Part shown: positions 27,495 to 36,487 of the stretch, piece by piece
Position numbering within the stretch: the first letter of the stretch is position 1
Layout: each line of letters begins with the position of its first letter
Assembly: GCF_001831495.1 (NCBI RefSeq)
Contig: NZ_CP017689.1
Location: 1,488,001 to 1,552,000 of the forward strand
Direction of reading: 5' to 3'
Length of the DNA stretch: 64,000 nucleotides
From: Thalassotalea crassostreae
GTDB lineage: Bacteria > Pseudomonadota > Gammaproteobacteria > Enterobacterales > Alteromonadaceae
Translations under genes and position numbers: made by a program
The notes under the pieces: generated by a model
The model's input: the letters and a program-made list of their open reading frames with translations, nothing else
The model's database searches: none
Told to the model about the DNA's origin: nothing

Positions 27495-29408
27495 ATGGAT
27501 TTCTTTCAAGCTCAGCAAGATGCAAGGCGCAGCACTAAACGTATCGTGCTGATGTTTGTTCTAGCTGTTACCAGTCTTATTGTGATGACAAACATATTAG
27601 TCATGTTTGTATTTGGTTATTTCGCCGCTGATGATACCGTCAACAATATAGTTGAAGTTCCTGCATTTGATTGGCAATTATTTATCTTTATCGCAGTATG
27701 TGTCTGCGTAGTTGTCTTTGCCGGTTCAATATATAAAACCATGTCATTAGGTGGTGGTGGTAAAGCGGTAGCTGAAGCATTAGGTGGACGTCTAGTTAAC
27801 CAACAGGCAAAAGATCTTGATGAACGTAAGTTATTGAATGTAGTAGAAGAAATGGCCATAGCCTCGGGTTGTCCTGTTCCTCAGGTATATATCCTTGATC
27901 AAGAATTTGAAATTAATGCCTTTGCCGCGGGATTTAAGAACTCAGATGCGGTAATTGGTGTTACCCTAGGCTGCATTGAACAATTAGACAGAGACGAACT
28001 ACAAGGTGTAATTGCTCACGAGTTTAGTCATGTACTTAATGGTGATATGAGATTAAATATGCGTTTGTTAGGCATATTGCATGGCATATTGGTGATAGGT
28101 TACATCGGTTATTACATTTTAAGAACGGTACGCGGAAATAGTAAAAATACAGGGCCTATTTTAGCGTTAGGCGCAGGACTAGTGGCTATAGGTTTTGGCG
28201 GTAATTTCTTTGGCAATATGATCAAATCTTCTGTATCTCGTCAAAGAGAGTATCTAGCAGATGCATCTGCGGTGCAATTTACCCGCTCAAAAGAGGGCAT
28301 TGCCAATGCTCTAAACAAAATATCTAATGTTGGTTCAAATCTAGAAAGTCCAGTTGCACCGCAAATGAGCCATGCTTATTTTAGTACCGGCGTAAGCTCA
28401 TTTGTCGAGTCAATGTTTGCAACTCATCCACCGATAGAAAAGCGCATTAAAGCAATATCACCGTATTATTTTATTAAAGAAAAGATAGAAAAATCGAAAG
28501 CTAAAGACGAAAAACAACAGCAACAAAGTGCAAAGTCAAGGCCGATACAGGAGCAACATGACGCAGCAAATATTATTACCTCTGCGGTGATAGCGGCGCA
28601 AGTATTGAAAAATATCGGTAACGTTGACGATCAACAATTGGCGACCGCTAAACAGATTATCAGTGAGTTTCCTGAAGATGTTTTCACTGCAATACACGAT
28701 ATTACAGGTGCAAGAGCATTCATTTATTGCTTACTGTTAGATGATGATGAAATTGTGTTAAACCGTCAATTGCGCCGTATAAAAGAATTTGGTGATAAGG
28801 ATATGATAGATCATGTTCTTGCCTTGCGGGAAAGCGTTAATAGCTTAGAAGTGAGGCACCGCTTACCGTTAATTGATATTGCCATTCCAACTTTAAAACA
28901 ATTGTCTCAAGGTCATTTCGAATTGTTCGAAGTGAATATGGAACAGCTCATCGATGCCGACGGTAAATGGGACTTATTTGAATGGATATTACAAAAGCTG
29001 ATGGTGAAACACGTTGCCAGTCATTATCAAAAAACACACCACAAAAGACAACGTCAAGCTAGGCTTAGTCAATGCCAACAAGAGCTCGGCGTTCTATTTG
29101 GTTTTTTATTGCAACATGGAAACCGCAGTGAAGAGCAAATAACTTTCCTTAAACCGGTTTTAACCAAAGAAACAGGTGTCGCCAATATAGAGTTTCCGGA
29201 TGGCAAAAGCTTAAAAGTTGAGTATTTAGAAGTGGCGTTAAATCGATTGGCGAATATTGCGATTAATGACAAGCCTAAATTAATCCGTGCTTGCCTTTGT
29301 ATCATTACTGTAGATAAGATATTTTCGGTAAAAGAAATGGAGTTGTTACGAGCGATTTGTGATGTGATTGATTGTCCTGTACCACCACATTTAAATGGCA
29401 TGCAATAA
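27495..29408 (+). CDS. M48-family membrane metallopeptidase (HtpX-like) with C-terminal extension
   Basis: 637 residues. Two N-terminal TM helices (about 16-42 and 60-80), the zinc motif HEFSH (175-179) with a third ligand in REYLADASA (about 251-259), and two more hydrophobic segments (about 195-210 and 220-235). A long cytoplasmic C-terminal region (about 330-637) has no recognised domain. Likely a membrane-protein quality-control protease. The LemA-M48 gene pair is widespread; the two proteins are thought to work together in the membrane. Confidence 0.88.
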   Translation: MDFFQAQQDARRSTKRIVLMFVLAVTSLIVMTNILVMFVFGYFAADDTVNNIVEVPAFDWQLFIFIAVCVCVVVFAGSIYKTMSLGGGGKAVAEALGGRLVNQQAKDLDERKLLNVVEEMAIASGCPVPQVYILDQEFEINAFAAGFKNSDAVIGVTLGCIEQLDRDELQGVIAHEFSHVLNGDMRLNMRLLGILHGILVIGYIGYYILRTVRGNSKNTGPILALGAGLVAIGFGGNFFGNMIKSSVSRQREYLADASAVQFTRSKEGIANALNKISNVGSNLESPVAPQMSHAYFSTGVSSFVESMFATHPPIEKRIKAISPYYFIKEKIEKSKAKDEKQQQQSAKSRPIQEQHDAANIITSAVIAAQVLKNIGNVDDQQLATAKQIISEFPEDVFTAIHDITGARAFIYCLLLDDDEIVLNRQLRRIKEFGDKDMIDHVLALRESVNSLEVRHRLPLIDIAIPTLKQLSQGHFELFEVNMEQLIDADGKWDLFEWILQKLMVKHVASHYQKTHHKRQRQARLSQCQQELGVLFGFLLQHGNRSEEQITFLKPVLTKETGVANIEFPDGKSLKVEYLEVALNRLANIAINDKPKLIRACLCIITVDKIFSVKEMELLRAICDVIDCPVPPHLNGMQ

Positions 29409-29428
29409 GCCAGATTTAAAGTTGATAG

Positions 29429-29463
29429 CAAAGAGCTAACTGATATTTAAGCTAGCTCCTTTG
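29429..29463. terminator. Possible bidirectional terminator
   Basis: Imperfect hairpin CAAAGAGCTA / TAGCTCCTTTG (one bulged base) between the convergent M48 and mutarotase genes. Confidence 0.4.
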
Positions 29464-29487
29464 ATAATTAACATTATCTATCTAGAG

Positions 29488-29841
29488 TTAAGGCTGATCA
29501 GTTAATTTGAAAATCTGTTCCATTTCTAACCATTTTTCACCGTCTTTAGCCCATGGTAGTGCCTGTTGAAATTGCCACATTAATGTTTCCCACTTTTGTA
29601 CTTCAGGGCATGCAGCATCGGCATTAGCTTTCGCAGCGGCATCGAATGAATCATCCACTTCCATGATCATAAACAAACGGTTTTCGATTAAATAGATTTC
29701 CATTTCAACAATGCCAGCATCACGGATACTTTTAGCGACAGCAGGAAAACCATTGCCCGGTTTATGGTAGTGCTTATATTGCGCTATCAATTCAGGGTTG
29801 TTTTTTAAATCGGTGGCTAAGCAGTGTCGTGTTGTTGTCAT
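29488..29841 (-). CDS. L-rhamnose/L-fucose mutarotase-type protein (RhaM family)
   Basis: 117 residues, a typical length. Dimeric alpha/beta-barrel family that interconverts alpha and beta anomers of L-rhamnose or L-fucose. Recognisable parts are the N-terminal ATDLKNNPELIAQYKHYH, the IRDAGIVEMEIYLIENRLFMIMEV core and the terminal WLEMEQIFKL. It is the last gene of the leftward catabolic run, 92 nt after kdgK. With a sugar lactonase nearby, the mutarotase would supply the anomer used by a sugar 1-dehydrogenase. The exact sugar cannot be told from the sequence. Confidence 0.82.
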   Translation of the reverse strand: MTTTRHCLATDLKNNPELIAQYKHYHKPGNGFPAVAKSIRDAGIVEMEIYLIENRLFMIMEVDDSFDAAAKANADAACPEVQKWETLMWQFQQALPWAKDGEKWLEMEQIFKLTDQP

Positions 29842-29933
29842 TATTATAAACTCTTATTTTAAGCTCTTGTTTTTAAATTTCTGATCAGTGCCAGCACCAA
29901 GGCTAACGGCTGACTTTTTTGCGGTGTTAATTG

Positions 29934-30890
29934 CTACATTGGGTAATCAAGTAATTGCTGATTAAATGCGTCATTATCAACAATAGCGCCTTTATGCTGA
30001 ATCACACAAGCTGACACTTTAGCAGCAAACTTAGCTGCTTGTATGGCATGCTTACCTGATAGTCTTGCACTTAAATAACCACCGTTAAACGCATCTCCAG
30101 CTGACGTGGTATCAACAACATGCTTTACCGGTTCAACGTCGATGTAACTGCGTTTGCCTAATTCGCTAATTAACATACCTTTTGAACCATTTTTAATGAC
30201 GATTTCAGCAATGTTATATTGTTCTAATTGACTTGCTACATCTTCTGGGCAGCTAGCATTATAAAGCGCCATATGGTCATCAACACCAGGCAACGCAATA
30301 TCGGCAAGTTTAAATGCTCTATCGTAAGCATCTTTAGTTTCATCAATACTATCCCAAAGAGCAGGGCGGTAGTTCGGATCAAAGACAATTCTGCTGCCAT
30401 TTGCCTTTAAGTTACTCATAAACTGCCACAGCTTTTCTCTATCTTTAGCCGACAAAATAGCAATTGAAATTCCAGATAAGAAAAACAAGTCAGTGTTGGC
30501 GCTTTTTGCGTAGGTGTTGTCATCTACAAAGCTCATCACTTGCTTTGCCGCTGAGGCGTTACGCCAATAGCTAAAGCTGCGTTCGCCTTCTGCGTCGACG
30601 TTAATCAAATATAGGCCCATTTGCGCACTAGATGAACGAAAAACTAAACTAGTATCAAGGGATTCTTGTGACATCATAGCTAACAATTCATTACTGTTTT
30701 CATCATTGCCAATTGCTGTTAAAAATTTTACCTTAGCCTGATCTTTGATACAGCGTTTTATGTAAATACCGGTATTAAATACATCGCCAGCAAAGCTCTT
30801 TTTATACAATTCTGATTTGTCTGGACTATTAGTGTTGGCTGCACGGCCGAATTCAATCATGCATTCGCCCATTACGATGATGTTACTCAT
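29934..30890 (-). CDS. kdgK: 2-keto-3-deoxygluconate kinase (PfkB/ribokinase family)
   Basis: 318 residues. Phosphorylates 2-keto-3-deoxygluconate (KDG) on O6 with ATP to give KDPG. PfkB signatures: the N-terminal MGECMIEFG and the catalytic TTSAGDAFNGG loop (Asp266). I chose the ATG at 30890 because it overlaps the eda stop in a 4-bp ATGA; an ATG two codons earlier is possible. Its place directly after the aldolase and dehydratase genes supports KDG rather than another PfkB substrate. O6 phosphorylation requires a hydroxyl at C6, which excludes a 6-deoxy substrate for this step. Confidence 0.88.
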   Translation of the reverse strand: MSNIIVMGECMIEFGRAANTNSPDKSELYKKSFAGDVFNTGIYIKRCIKDQAKVKFLTAIGNDENSNELLAMMSQESLDTSLVFRSSSAQMGLYLINVDAEGERSFSYWRNASAAKQVMSFVDDNTYAKSANTDLFFLSGISIAILSAKDREKLWQFMSNLKANGSRIVFDPNYRPALWDSIDETKDAYDRAFKLADIALPGVDDHMALYNASCPEDVASQLEQYNIAEIVIKNGSKGMLISELGKRSYIDVEPVKHVVDTTSAGDAFNGGYLSARLSGKHAIQAAKFAAKVSACVIQHKGAIVDNDAFNQQLLDYPM

Positions 30891-31537
30891 GCACATTTAT
30901 CCAGTTTACTGATTAAGTTAATCGCTTGCGTACTTAATTGCGTGATCCCTTGCCAATCTTTTATAGCGATAAGATCTTTTGGTACCATCCAAGAGCCGCC
31001 GACAGCAAAGATACTTTTAACTGCAAAGTATTCTGCAACGTTATGAGGCCCTACACCGCCGGTAGGGCAAAATTTTACATTACTAAATACGCTCGACAAT
31101 GCTTTGATTGTACTTGCACCACCGTACTGTTGCGCAGGGAAGAACTTTACTTCATTGATCCCTAATTCAAGTGCTTGGGTAATTTCAGACGGTGTAACAA
31201 CACCTGGCAGCATCGGTAAACCAGTATCCAACATTGCAGTGCTTAAGGTTTTAGTAAACGAAGGACTCACTAAAAATTTAGCACCAGCATTTACTGCATC
31301 CTTAACTTGCTGAGGTGTCGTTAATGTACCTACGCCCACATTCATTTCGGGCACTTGCTCACTTACTGCTGTGATACAGTCAAAAGCAACGTCTGAACGT
31401 AATACAATTTCAGCACTGGTTATACCGCCATTGTATAGTGCTCGACTAACGTTGATCGCATCATCCGTACTCTCCATGTGCAATACCGGAAGAATAGGGC
31501 TGTTCTTTACTAATTGTGAAAAACTTGGCTTTAACAT
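30887..31537 (-). CDS. eda: KDPG / 2-keto-4-hydroxyglutarate aldolase
   Basis: 216 residues. Class I aldolase that splits KDPG into pyruvate and glyceraldehyde 3-phosphate. Schiff-base lysine in VKFFPA (Lys131), acid/base Glu43 in SAEIVLRS, and the phosphate-binding PTGGVGPHN loop. The start overlaps the end of the reductase gene by 7 nt and its stop overlaps kdgK by 4 nt, so the three are tightly coupled. This aldolase ends the catabolic route. Confidence 0.93.
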   Translation of the reverse strand: MLKPSFSQLVKNSPILPVLHMESTDDAINVSRALYNGGITSAEIVLRSDVAFDCITAVSEQVPEMNVGVGTLTTPQQVKDAVNAGAKFLVSPSFTKTLSTAMLDTGLPMLPGVVTPSEITQALELGINEVKFFPAQQYGGASTIKALSSVFSNVKFCPTGGVGPHNVAEYFAVKSIFAVGGSWMVPKDLIAIKDWQGITQLSTQAINLISKLDKCA

Positions 31538-33003
31538 AATTTCTCCACAATTGAGTTTATATTGCTAACTTCACCTACTCGTAATGTTTGTAAGCTGCTT
31601 GCTAATTGACGTTTCAATTGCTTATTGTTTTTTAATGATTCACCAAATACTGATTCAATGCTTAAAAATGCATCAACAACGTCATTAGTATCATCATTTA
31701 GTAACTCAGGCATGCTAGCGAACGTAGCTGCAAGTGGGTCAACGATTTCTCTACCCTCTTTAAGGGCTCGACAAATAAATTCAAACCAACAAGCAAGTGA
31801 TAACGATAAAAGCTTAGTTGAACGGCCTAAAGCTAGGTTATCTTCAATAATTGGCAATATTCTCATTTGAACCTTCTGTGAACCATCCCAAGCAATTTGT
31901 GCTAACAAATGACGAATTTCAGGATTTAGAAAACGTTCAATGATTTCATTACTGTACTTTTCAACATCTAACTCTTTAGGTGGTAAAAAAGAGCCAATAA
32001 CTTCATCTTTCGCTAGTTTGCAAATAAATTCATAAAATGCGTCATCACTAGTCACTTCAAATACAGTTTCAAAACCTGCTAGTGAACCAGCGTACGCTAA
32101 AGTTGAATGTAAGCAATTTAACAGTCGTAATTTTGCTTTTTCAAAACCGTCTACATCAGACGTAAATATCACTCCAACTTTGTCCCAATCTGGGCGAGGG
32201 CCTGTCCAGTTATCTTCAATAACCCACTGTGTAAATTGCTCTCGTTGAATAGGCCATTCATCTTTAGCACCAATGCTTTCAGAAACCGCTGCTACGGTAT
32301 AGTCTTCAGTTTTAGGTGTAATGCTATCAACCATAGCATTAGGAAACGCAACATTAACCGTTATCCAGGCTGCAAGCTCTTCGTCAAATTGCATGGCATA
32401 ATCAATAACTGCTTGACGTAATTTATCGCCATTACCTGAGACGTTATCACAGCTTAATACGTTAAAAGGTGCGATATTATTAATGTGCCTTTGACCAAGA
32501 GCTTGAACGATATAGCCGATAGCACTTACTGGGGTGCTTCGGTTTTTTAAGTCGCGGCTAATATCTTGGTGAGTTAAATCAAGACGCCCATCTGCGTCCA
32601 AGCAATAACCTTTTTCAGTGATTGTTAACGTTACTAATTTTGTGGTTGCTGCGCTGAGACGTTCCATTACTTGCTGAGTTTGCTCGCTAGCAACTAGAAC
32701 TTCTTTAATTGCCCCGATAACTTGATAATTAATCTGCTTATCTAGGATTGCCAATGTGTATAGGTTGTCTTGTTCTGCTAAAACGTCGCGAGCCGTTGCG
32801 CTGCGTAATGAAACACCACAAATACCCCAGTCACCGCCGCTTAAGTTCATTGCATCTTCTGTATAGACTGCTTGATGGGCGCGGTGAAAAGCTCCTGGCC
32901 CTAGGTGAACAATACCAATCTCAGTCTGCTCTCGATTGTATGAAGGTATTTTTATTGTTGAATTTTCGCCAACAGATTTTATAGTTTGATTTGATAGTTT
33001 CAT
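31531..33003 (-). CDS. Mannitol-dehydrogenase-family hexuronate reductase (fructuronate or tagaturonate reductase)
   Basis: 490 residues. NAD(P)H-dependent reductase of keto-hexuronates. The N-terminal IVHLGPGAFHRAHQAVY nucleotide-binding segment, the catalytic KLRLLNCLH (Lys291, Asn296, His299, matching the K-x4-N-x2-H pattern of polyol-specific long-chain dehydrogenases) and the C-terminal helical domain are clear. By overall pattern it looks closer to UxuB/mannitol 2-dehydrogenase than to E. coli UxaB. Yet its neighbour is an altronate dehydratase, not the mannonate dehydratase UxuA, so in this operon it probably makes D-altronate from D-tagaturonate. Substrate therefore left open. Confidence 0.8.
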   Translation of the reverse strand: MKLSNQTIKSVGENSTIKIPSYNREQTEIGIVHLGPGAFHRAHQAVYTEDAMNLSGGDWGICGVSLRSATARDVLAEQDNLYTLAILDKQINYQVIGAIKEVLVASEQTQQVMERLSAATTKLVTLTITEKGYCLDADGRLDLTHQDISRDLKNRSTPVSAIGYIVQALGQRHINNIAPFNVLSCDNVSGNGDKLRQAVIDYAMQFDEELAAWITVNVAFPNAMVDSITPKTEDYTVAAVSESIGAKDEWPIQREQFTQWVIEDNWTGPRPDWDKVGVIFTSDVDGFEKAKLRLLNCLHSTLAYAGSLAGFETVFEVTSDDAFYEFICKLAKDEVIGSFLPPKELDVEKYSNEIIERFLNPEIRHLLAQIAWDGSQKVQMRILPIIEDNLALGRSTKLLSLSLACWFEFICRALKEGREIVDPLAATFASMPELLNDDTNDVVDAFLSIESVFGESLKNNKQLKRQLASSLQTLRVGEVSNINSIVEKLC

Positions 33004-33022
33004 AATTACTTATGCATTACCG

Positions 33023-34537
33023 TTAAAGGGTAACACCGCCTTTCCAAATTGAAATTTCTTTAAATTGATTTGTCTCGTTTTTTGTCTCTTTGCCCGATGC
33101 GATTTCTAGCAATAACTCAAAGAACTCTTCAATGCATTCATCTTGAGTTTTATCGAGGCGAAGCAACTGGCCGGCGTCGTAATCTATCCAATGCTTTTTA
33201 CGAGTTGCCAAATTGCTATTTGAAGCAATCTTTACTGTTGGTACCGGCACACCTAACGGCGTACCTCTACCTGTGGTAAATAACACCATGTTGGCGCCGC
33301 TAGCTGCTAGAGCCGTACAAGATACTGCATCATTGCCTGGTCCTTGCAATAAAGTGATACCATTTTTTGCAACGGCTTGTTCGCCATATTCAATTACATC
33401 TTGGACAGGGGCGTTGCCTCCTTTTTGAATAGCGCCAAGAGACTTATCTTCTAACGTTGTTAAACCACCCGCTTTATTACCGGGTGATGGGTTTTCATAT
33501 ACTGGTTGATTATTATCAACAAAATATTGTTTAAAGCCGTCGACTAAATTAACGATTTTATCAAAAACGTCTTTATTGACTGCGTTGTTCATTAATACTT
33601 GCTCGGCACCGAACATTTCAGGGGTTTCAGTCAAAATAACCGTTGCGCCATAAGCAGCCATCTTTTCACTGATTCGACCGAGTAGTGGGTTAGCTGTCAA
33701 ACCACTTAATCCATCTGAACCACCACACTTCATTGCCACTGTTAGCTGAGACACAGGACAAGAGACGCGTTTGTCTTTCTCCATTTTAGCAAGTAGTTTT
33801 TCAATATGTGCCATACCTTCTACTTCTTCATCGTCAACTTGCTGGGCATTAAAGTATGAAATTCTATCGCTCATATTTTTGGGCAGGCTATCGATTAGTG
33901 CAGAGAGTTGATTATTTTCACAACCTAAACCTAGAAACAATACGGCTCCGGCATTCGGGTTTGCCGATAGAGAGGCTAGCAACTGTTTGGTTTGCGCCAA
34001 ATCATCGCCCAGTTGTGAACATCCAAAAGGGTGTGTTACGGCTAAAAAATCATCTGCCTTGTCGCTGTATTTTAATTTACATTGACGAACCAAAGATTGG
34101 GCTAGGTGGTTAACACAACCTACGCTGTTTATGATCCATAATTCATTACGAATACCGACTAGACCATTGGCTCGCGGGTAACCCATAAATGTTGGCATGT
34201 CATTACTTATTCGCGCAGTTTTATTTTCGGTCGGCTGATAAGAGAACTGATCTTCATCACTCAATAGCGTTTTAAGGTTATGACTATGAACCCAGTCACC
34301 CGCTTTGATTTCACTGGTGGTATGGCCAATCGAATAACCGTATTTAAATACCTGCTGGCCTTTCTTTAAAGTGCATAAGGATATTTTATGACCGCGTGAA
34401 ATATCTTCAGTCAAAGTAACGTCAACATTGTTTATTGAAATGGTTTTGCCTTTAGGAAGATCTTCTATGGCAACAGCAACAGTATCATTGCTATGAACTT
34501 GAATATAACTTCTTACAGGTGGCTGCTCTAACGTCAT
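33023..34537 (-). CDS. uxaA: UxaA-family altronate dehydratase
   Basis: 504 residues, the length of UxaA. Dehydrates D-altronate to 2-keto-3-deoxygluconate; the family is Fe2+ dependent. An N-terminal SAF domain (about 8-90, containing AVAIEDLPKG) is joined to the large UxaA C-terminal domain with AVTHPFGCSQLGDD, ECGG-like KCGGSDGLSGLTANP and FTTGRGTPLGVPVPTVK segments. The last of these is highly conserved in altronate/galactarate dehydratases. It lies between the lactonase and the reductase genes, 19 nt from the reductase. Other family members act on galactarate or arabinarate, but the KDG kinase and aldolase downstream fit altronate. Confidence 0.88.
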   Translation of the reverse strand: MTLEQPPVRSYIQVHSNDTVAVAIEDLPKGKTISINNVDVTLTEDISRGHKISLCTLKKGQQVFKYGYSIGHTTSEIKAGDWVHSHNLKTLLSDEDQFSYQPTENKTARISNDMPTFMGYPRANGLVGIRNELWIINSVGCVNHLAQSLVRQCKLKYSDKADDFLAVTHPFGCSQLGDDLAQTKQLLASLSANPNAGAVLFLGLGCENNQLSALIDSLPKNMSDRISYFNAQQVDDEEVEGMAHIEKLLAKMEKDKRVSCPVSQLTVAMKCGGSDGLSGLTANPLLGRISEKMAAYGATVILTETPEMFGAEQVLMNNAVNKDVFDKIVNLVDGFKQYFVDNNQPVYENPSPGNKAGGLTTLEDKSLGAIQKGGNAPVQDVIEYGEQAVAKNGITLLQGPGNDAVSCTALAASGANMVLFTTGRGTPLGVPVPTVKIASNSNLATRKKHWIDYDAGQLLRLDKTQDECIEEFFELLLEIASGKETKNETNQFKEISIWKGGVTL

Positions 34538-34559
34538 ACCGTATTCTCTCTACATCTAT

Positions 34560-34608
34560 CGGCCGATGGCCGAAATAGTCAATATAGTTAAGGTTAGATA
34601 TTGACTAT
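34560..34608 (-). promoter_or_regulatory. Two hairpins in the lactonase-uxaA spacer
   Basis: In the 78-nt gap are a perfect 11-bp inverted repeat (34575-34585 ATAGTCAATAT / 34598-34608 ATATTGACTAT) and the compact GC hairpin CGGCC-GAT-GGCCG (34560-34572). No clear U-run follows, so they may protect or attenuate the message between the two parts of the operon. An operator function is also possible. Confidence 0.55.
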
Positions 34609-34615
34609 AGGTTAT

Positions 34616-35446
34616 TTATATCTGATAAAAACGACCGGCATTGTTGCCAAAGATGTCGTCTTTTGCTTGTGGGGCATTGTCATTAATGAAATCAAGTACA
34701 AGCTGCTTTATGGTTTGATATTCGCCAGCAACTAAACATACCGGCCAATCTGAGCCAAACATCACTCTTTTTTCACCGAATAACTCTAAAACAGTTCGCA
34801 TATAAGGCTGTAGATCTTCAGTGCTCCAATGTTGCCAATCCGCTTCCGTCACCATGCCCGATAATTTACAAAATACTTTAGGGTTTTGCGCCAAAGTGTT
34901 CATATTTTGCTGCCATTGTTCAAATTTATCACCAGTTTTAATATTTGGTTTGGCAATATGGTCAATCACCACATGTAAACTAGGTACGTTCGCTAGCATT
35001 TCTATTGCTGCCGGCAACTGGTGGGCAAAAATTAATAGATCGTAGCGATAACCTTTATCTGCAAGTGTTTGTAAACCTTTAATAAAATCTGGGTTGCGCA
35101 TAAAGTCAGGATCAGTTTCGCCTTGTATAACATGACGAAAACCGACCAACTTTTGTTGTTCAGTAAAGCAACTTAATTGCTCCTGGAGATCTGGGCTTTT
35201 TAAATCTATCCAACCAACTACACCTCTAATAAGGTCCGTTTGCTTGGCTAAACTTAATAACCAATTTGTTTCTTCTAAAGTCTGACGCGCTTGTACGGCG
35301 ATACTTCCGCTAAAACCATTTTGACTCAAAGTTTGTTTAAGTTCTGAAAGTTGAAAATCGGTTTTAAGGACTTTCATTGAGTCATCAATCCAATCATACT
35401 CGATTGGATCAAAGGCCCATAAATGGTGATGCGCGTCGATATACAT
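34616..35446 (-). CDS. Amidohydrolase-family sugar lactonase (L-fuconolactonase type)
   Basis: 276 residues, a normal length. Hydrolyses aldono-lactones such as L-fucono- or L-galactono-1,5-lactone to the acid. The N-terminal MYIDAHHHLWAFDP, the internal GFRHVIQGE, the VIDHIAKP histidine strand, KLSGMVTEAD and the terminal VMFGSDWPV Asp are the metal- and substrate-site features of COG3618 lactonases. It follows the zinc dehydrogenase gene by 27 nt. The family is known to accept both L-fucose- and L-galactose-derived lactones, which fits either sugar; the downstream genes favour galactose-type chemistry. Confidence 0.87.
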   Translation of the reverse strand: MYIDAHHHLWAFDPIEYDWIDDSMKVLKTDFQLSELKQTLSQNGFSGSIAVQARQTLEETNWLLSLAKQTDLIRGVVGWIDLKSPDLQEQLSCFTEQQKLVGFRHVIQGETDPDFMRNPDFIKGLQTLADKGYRYDLLIFAHQLPAAIEMLANVPSLHVVIDHIAKPNIKTGDKFEQWQQNMNTLAQNPKVFCKLSGMVTEADWQHWSTEDLQPYMRTVLELFGEKRVMFGSDWPVCLVAGEYQTIKQLVLDFINDNAPQAKDDIFGNNAGRFYQI

Positions 35447-35473
35447 AGTTATTTACTATTCTTGTTTTATTGC

Positions 35474-36487
35474 TTAACCCAGTTCAATAACTGCTTTTAC
35501 AACACCTGTTTGTGGTTTTATCCATTCAGGGAATATCGTCGGAAATTCGCTAAAATCAGTCTTATGGGTAACCATAGCTGTAGATCTTACGCTGCCATTA
35601 GCTAAGCACGCTACAACATGTTCAAAATCTTGTTTAGTGGCATTTCGACTACCTTTTAACGTTGTTTCGCGCTTATGAAACTCCGGGTCATTAAAAGTAA
35701 TGTCAGCTTTAATGATGCTAACAAATACAATTGTTCCGCCGTGTGCTAACCAACCAAAAGATGACTGCATTGCACCTTTGTTACCTGTACAATCAATAAT
35801 TACGGTAGGGAAGTCGCCGTTTGTTAAAGCATCAAGTTGCGCAGAAACATCACCTTTGCAGTCTACGGTTGCATCAATATCTAGCTCACGCTCGGCAAAG
35901 CTTAATCTGTCTTCGTTAACATCGGCTAAAATTGTTTTAGCACCTGCGACTTTAGCAAATTGCGCAGCACCTAAACCAATAGGGCCTGCGCCAAGAACCA
36001 TAACAGTATCGTCTTTAGTGATATCACCACGACGCACTGCATGAGCGCCAATCGCTAAACACTCAACAACAGCAAGTTGGTCAAAAGGGACGCCTTCAGT
36101 AACGACAACGTGTGATGCAGGAAGACATAGGTATTCACACATTCCGCCATCTCTATGAACACCAATTACTTCAATATTGGTACAACAATTGGTCTTGCCT
36201 TTTTTACATGCGACACATTCGCCACATTCTAAATAAGGAATAACATAGGCAGATTTCCCTACAGGTAAGTCAACACCTTCGCCAACCGCTTCAATTTCAC
36301 CTGAAAGCTCATGACCTAGAATTCTAGGGTATGTAAAAAATGGCTGGCTACCACCAAACGCATGAATATCTGTGCCACATACCCCGATAGCTCTAATTTT
36401 AAGCAATACTTCACCAGCTTTAGCTTGCGGTTTATCGCTTTCTAAAAATTTTAATTCGCCGGGTTGTTGGCATACGATTGATTTCAT
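35474..36487 (-). CDS. Zinc-dependent alcohol dehydrogenase, probable L-galactonate 5-dehydrogenase type
   Basis: 337 residues, medium-chain dehydrogenase. Catalytic zinc site GVCGTD (Cys37) with GHE (His59, Glu60); structural zinc cluster Cys88/Cys91/Cys94/Cys102; Rossmann motif GAGPIGLGAAQFAK. Length and surrounding genes resemble E. coli LgoD (YjjN), which oxidises L-galactonate to D-tagaturonate. That reaction would join the lactonase product to the reductase/dehydratase pair downstream. L-threonine- or sorbitol-dehydrogenase-like functions are possible on sequence alone; the proposal rests on operon logic. Confidence 0.75.
   Translation of the reverse strand: MKSIVCQQPGELKFLESDKPQAKAGEVLLKIRAIGVCGTDIHAFGGSQPFFTYPRILGHELSGEIEAVGEGVDLPVGKSAYVIPYLECGECVACKKGKTNCCTNIEVIGVHRDGGMCEYLCLPASHVVVTEGVPFDQLAVVECLAIGAHAVRRGDITKDDTVMVLGAGPIGLGAAQFAKVAGAKTILADVNEDRLSFAERELDIDATVDCKGDVSAQLDALTNGDFPTVIIDCTGNKGAMQSSFGWLAHGGTIVFVSIIKADITFNDPEFHKRETTLKGSRNATKQDFEHVVACLANGSVRSTAMVTHKTDFSEFPTIFPEWIKPQTGVVKAVIELG

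Noticed and set aside
29934..36487. Classic L-fucose pathway (fuconate dehydratase/KDF or fucI-fucK-fucA)
   Set aside because: None of those enzymes is present, and KdgK/Eda cannot process a 6-deoxy intermediate. Fucose may still be used through genes outside the window.
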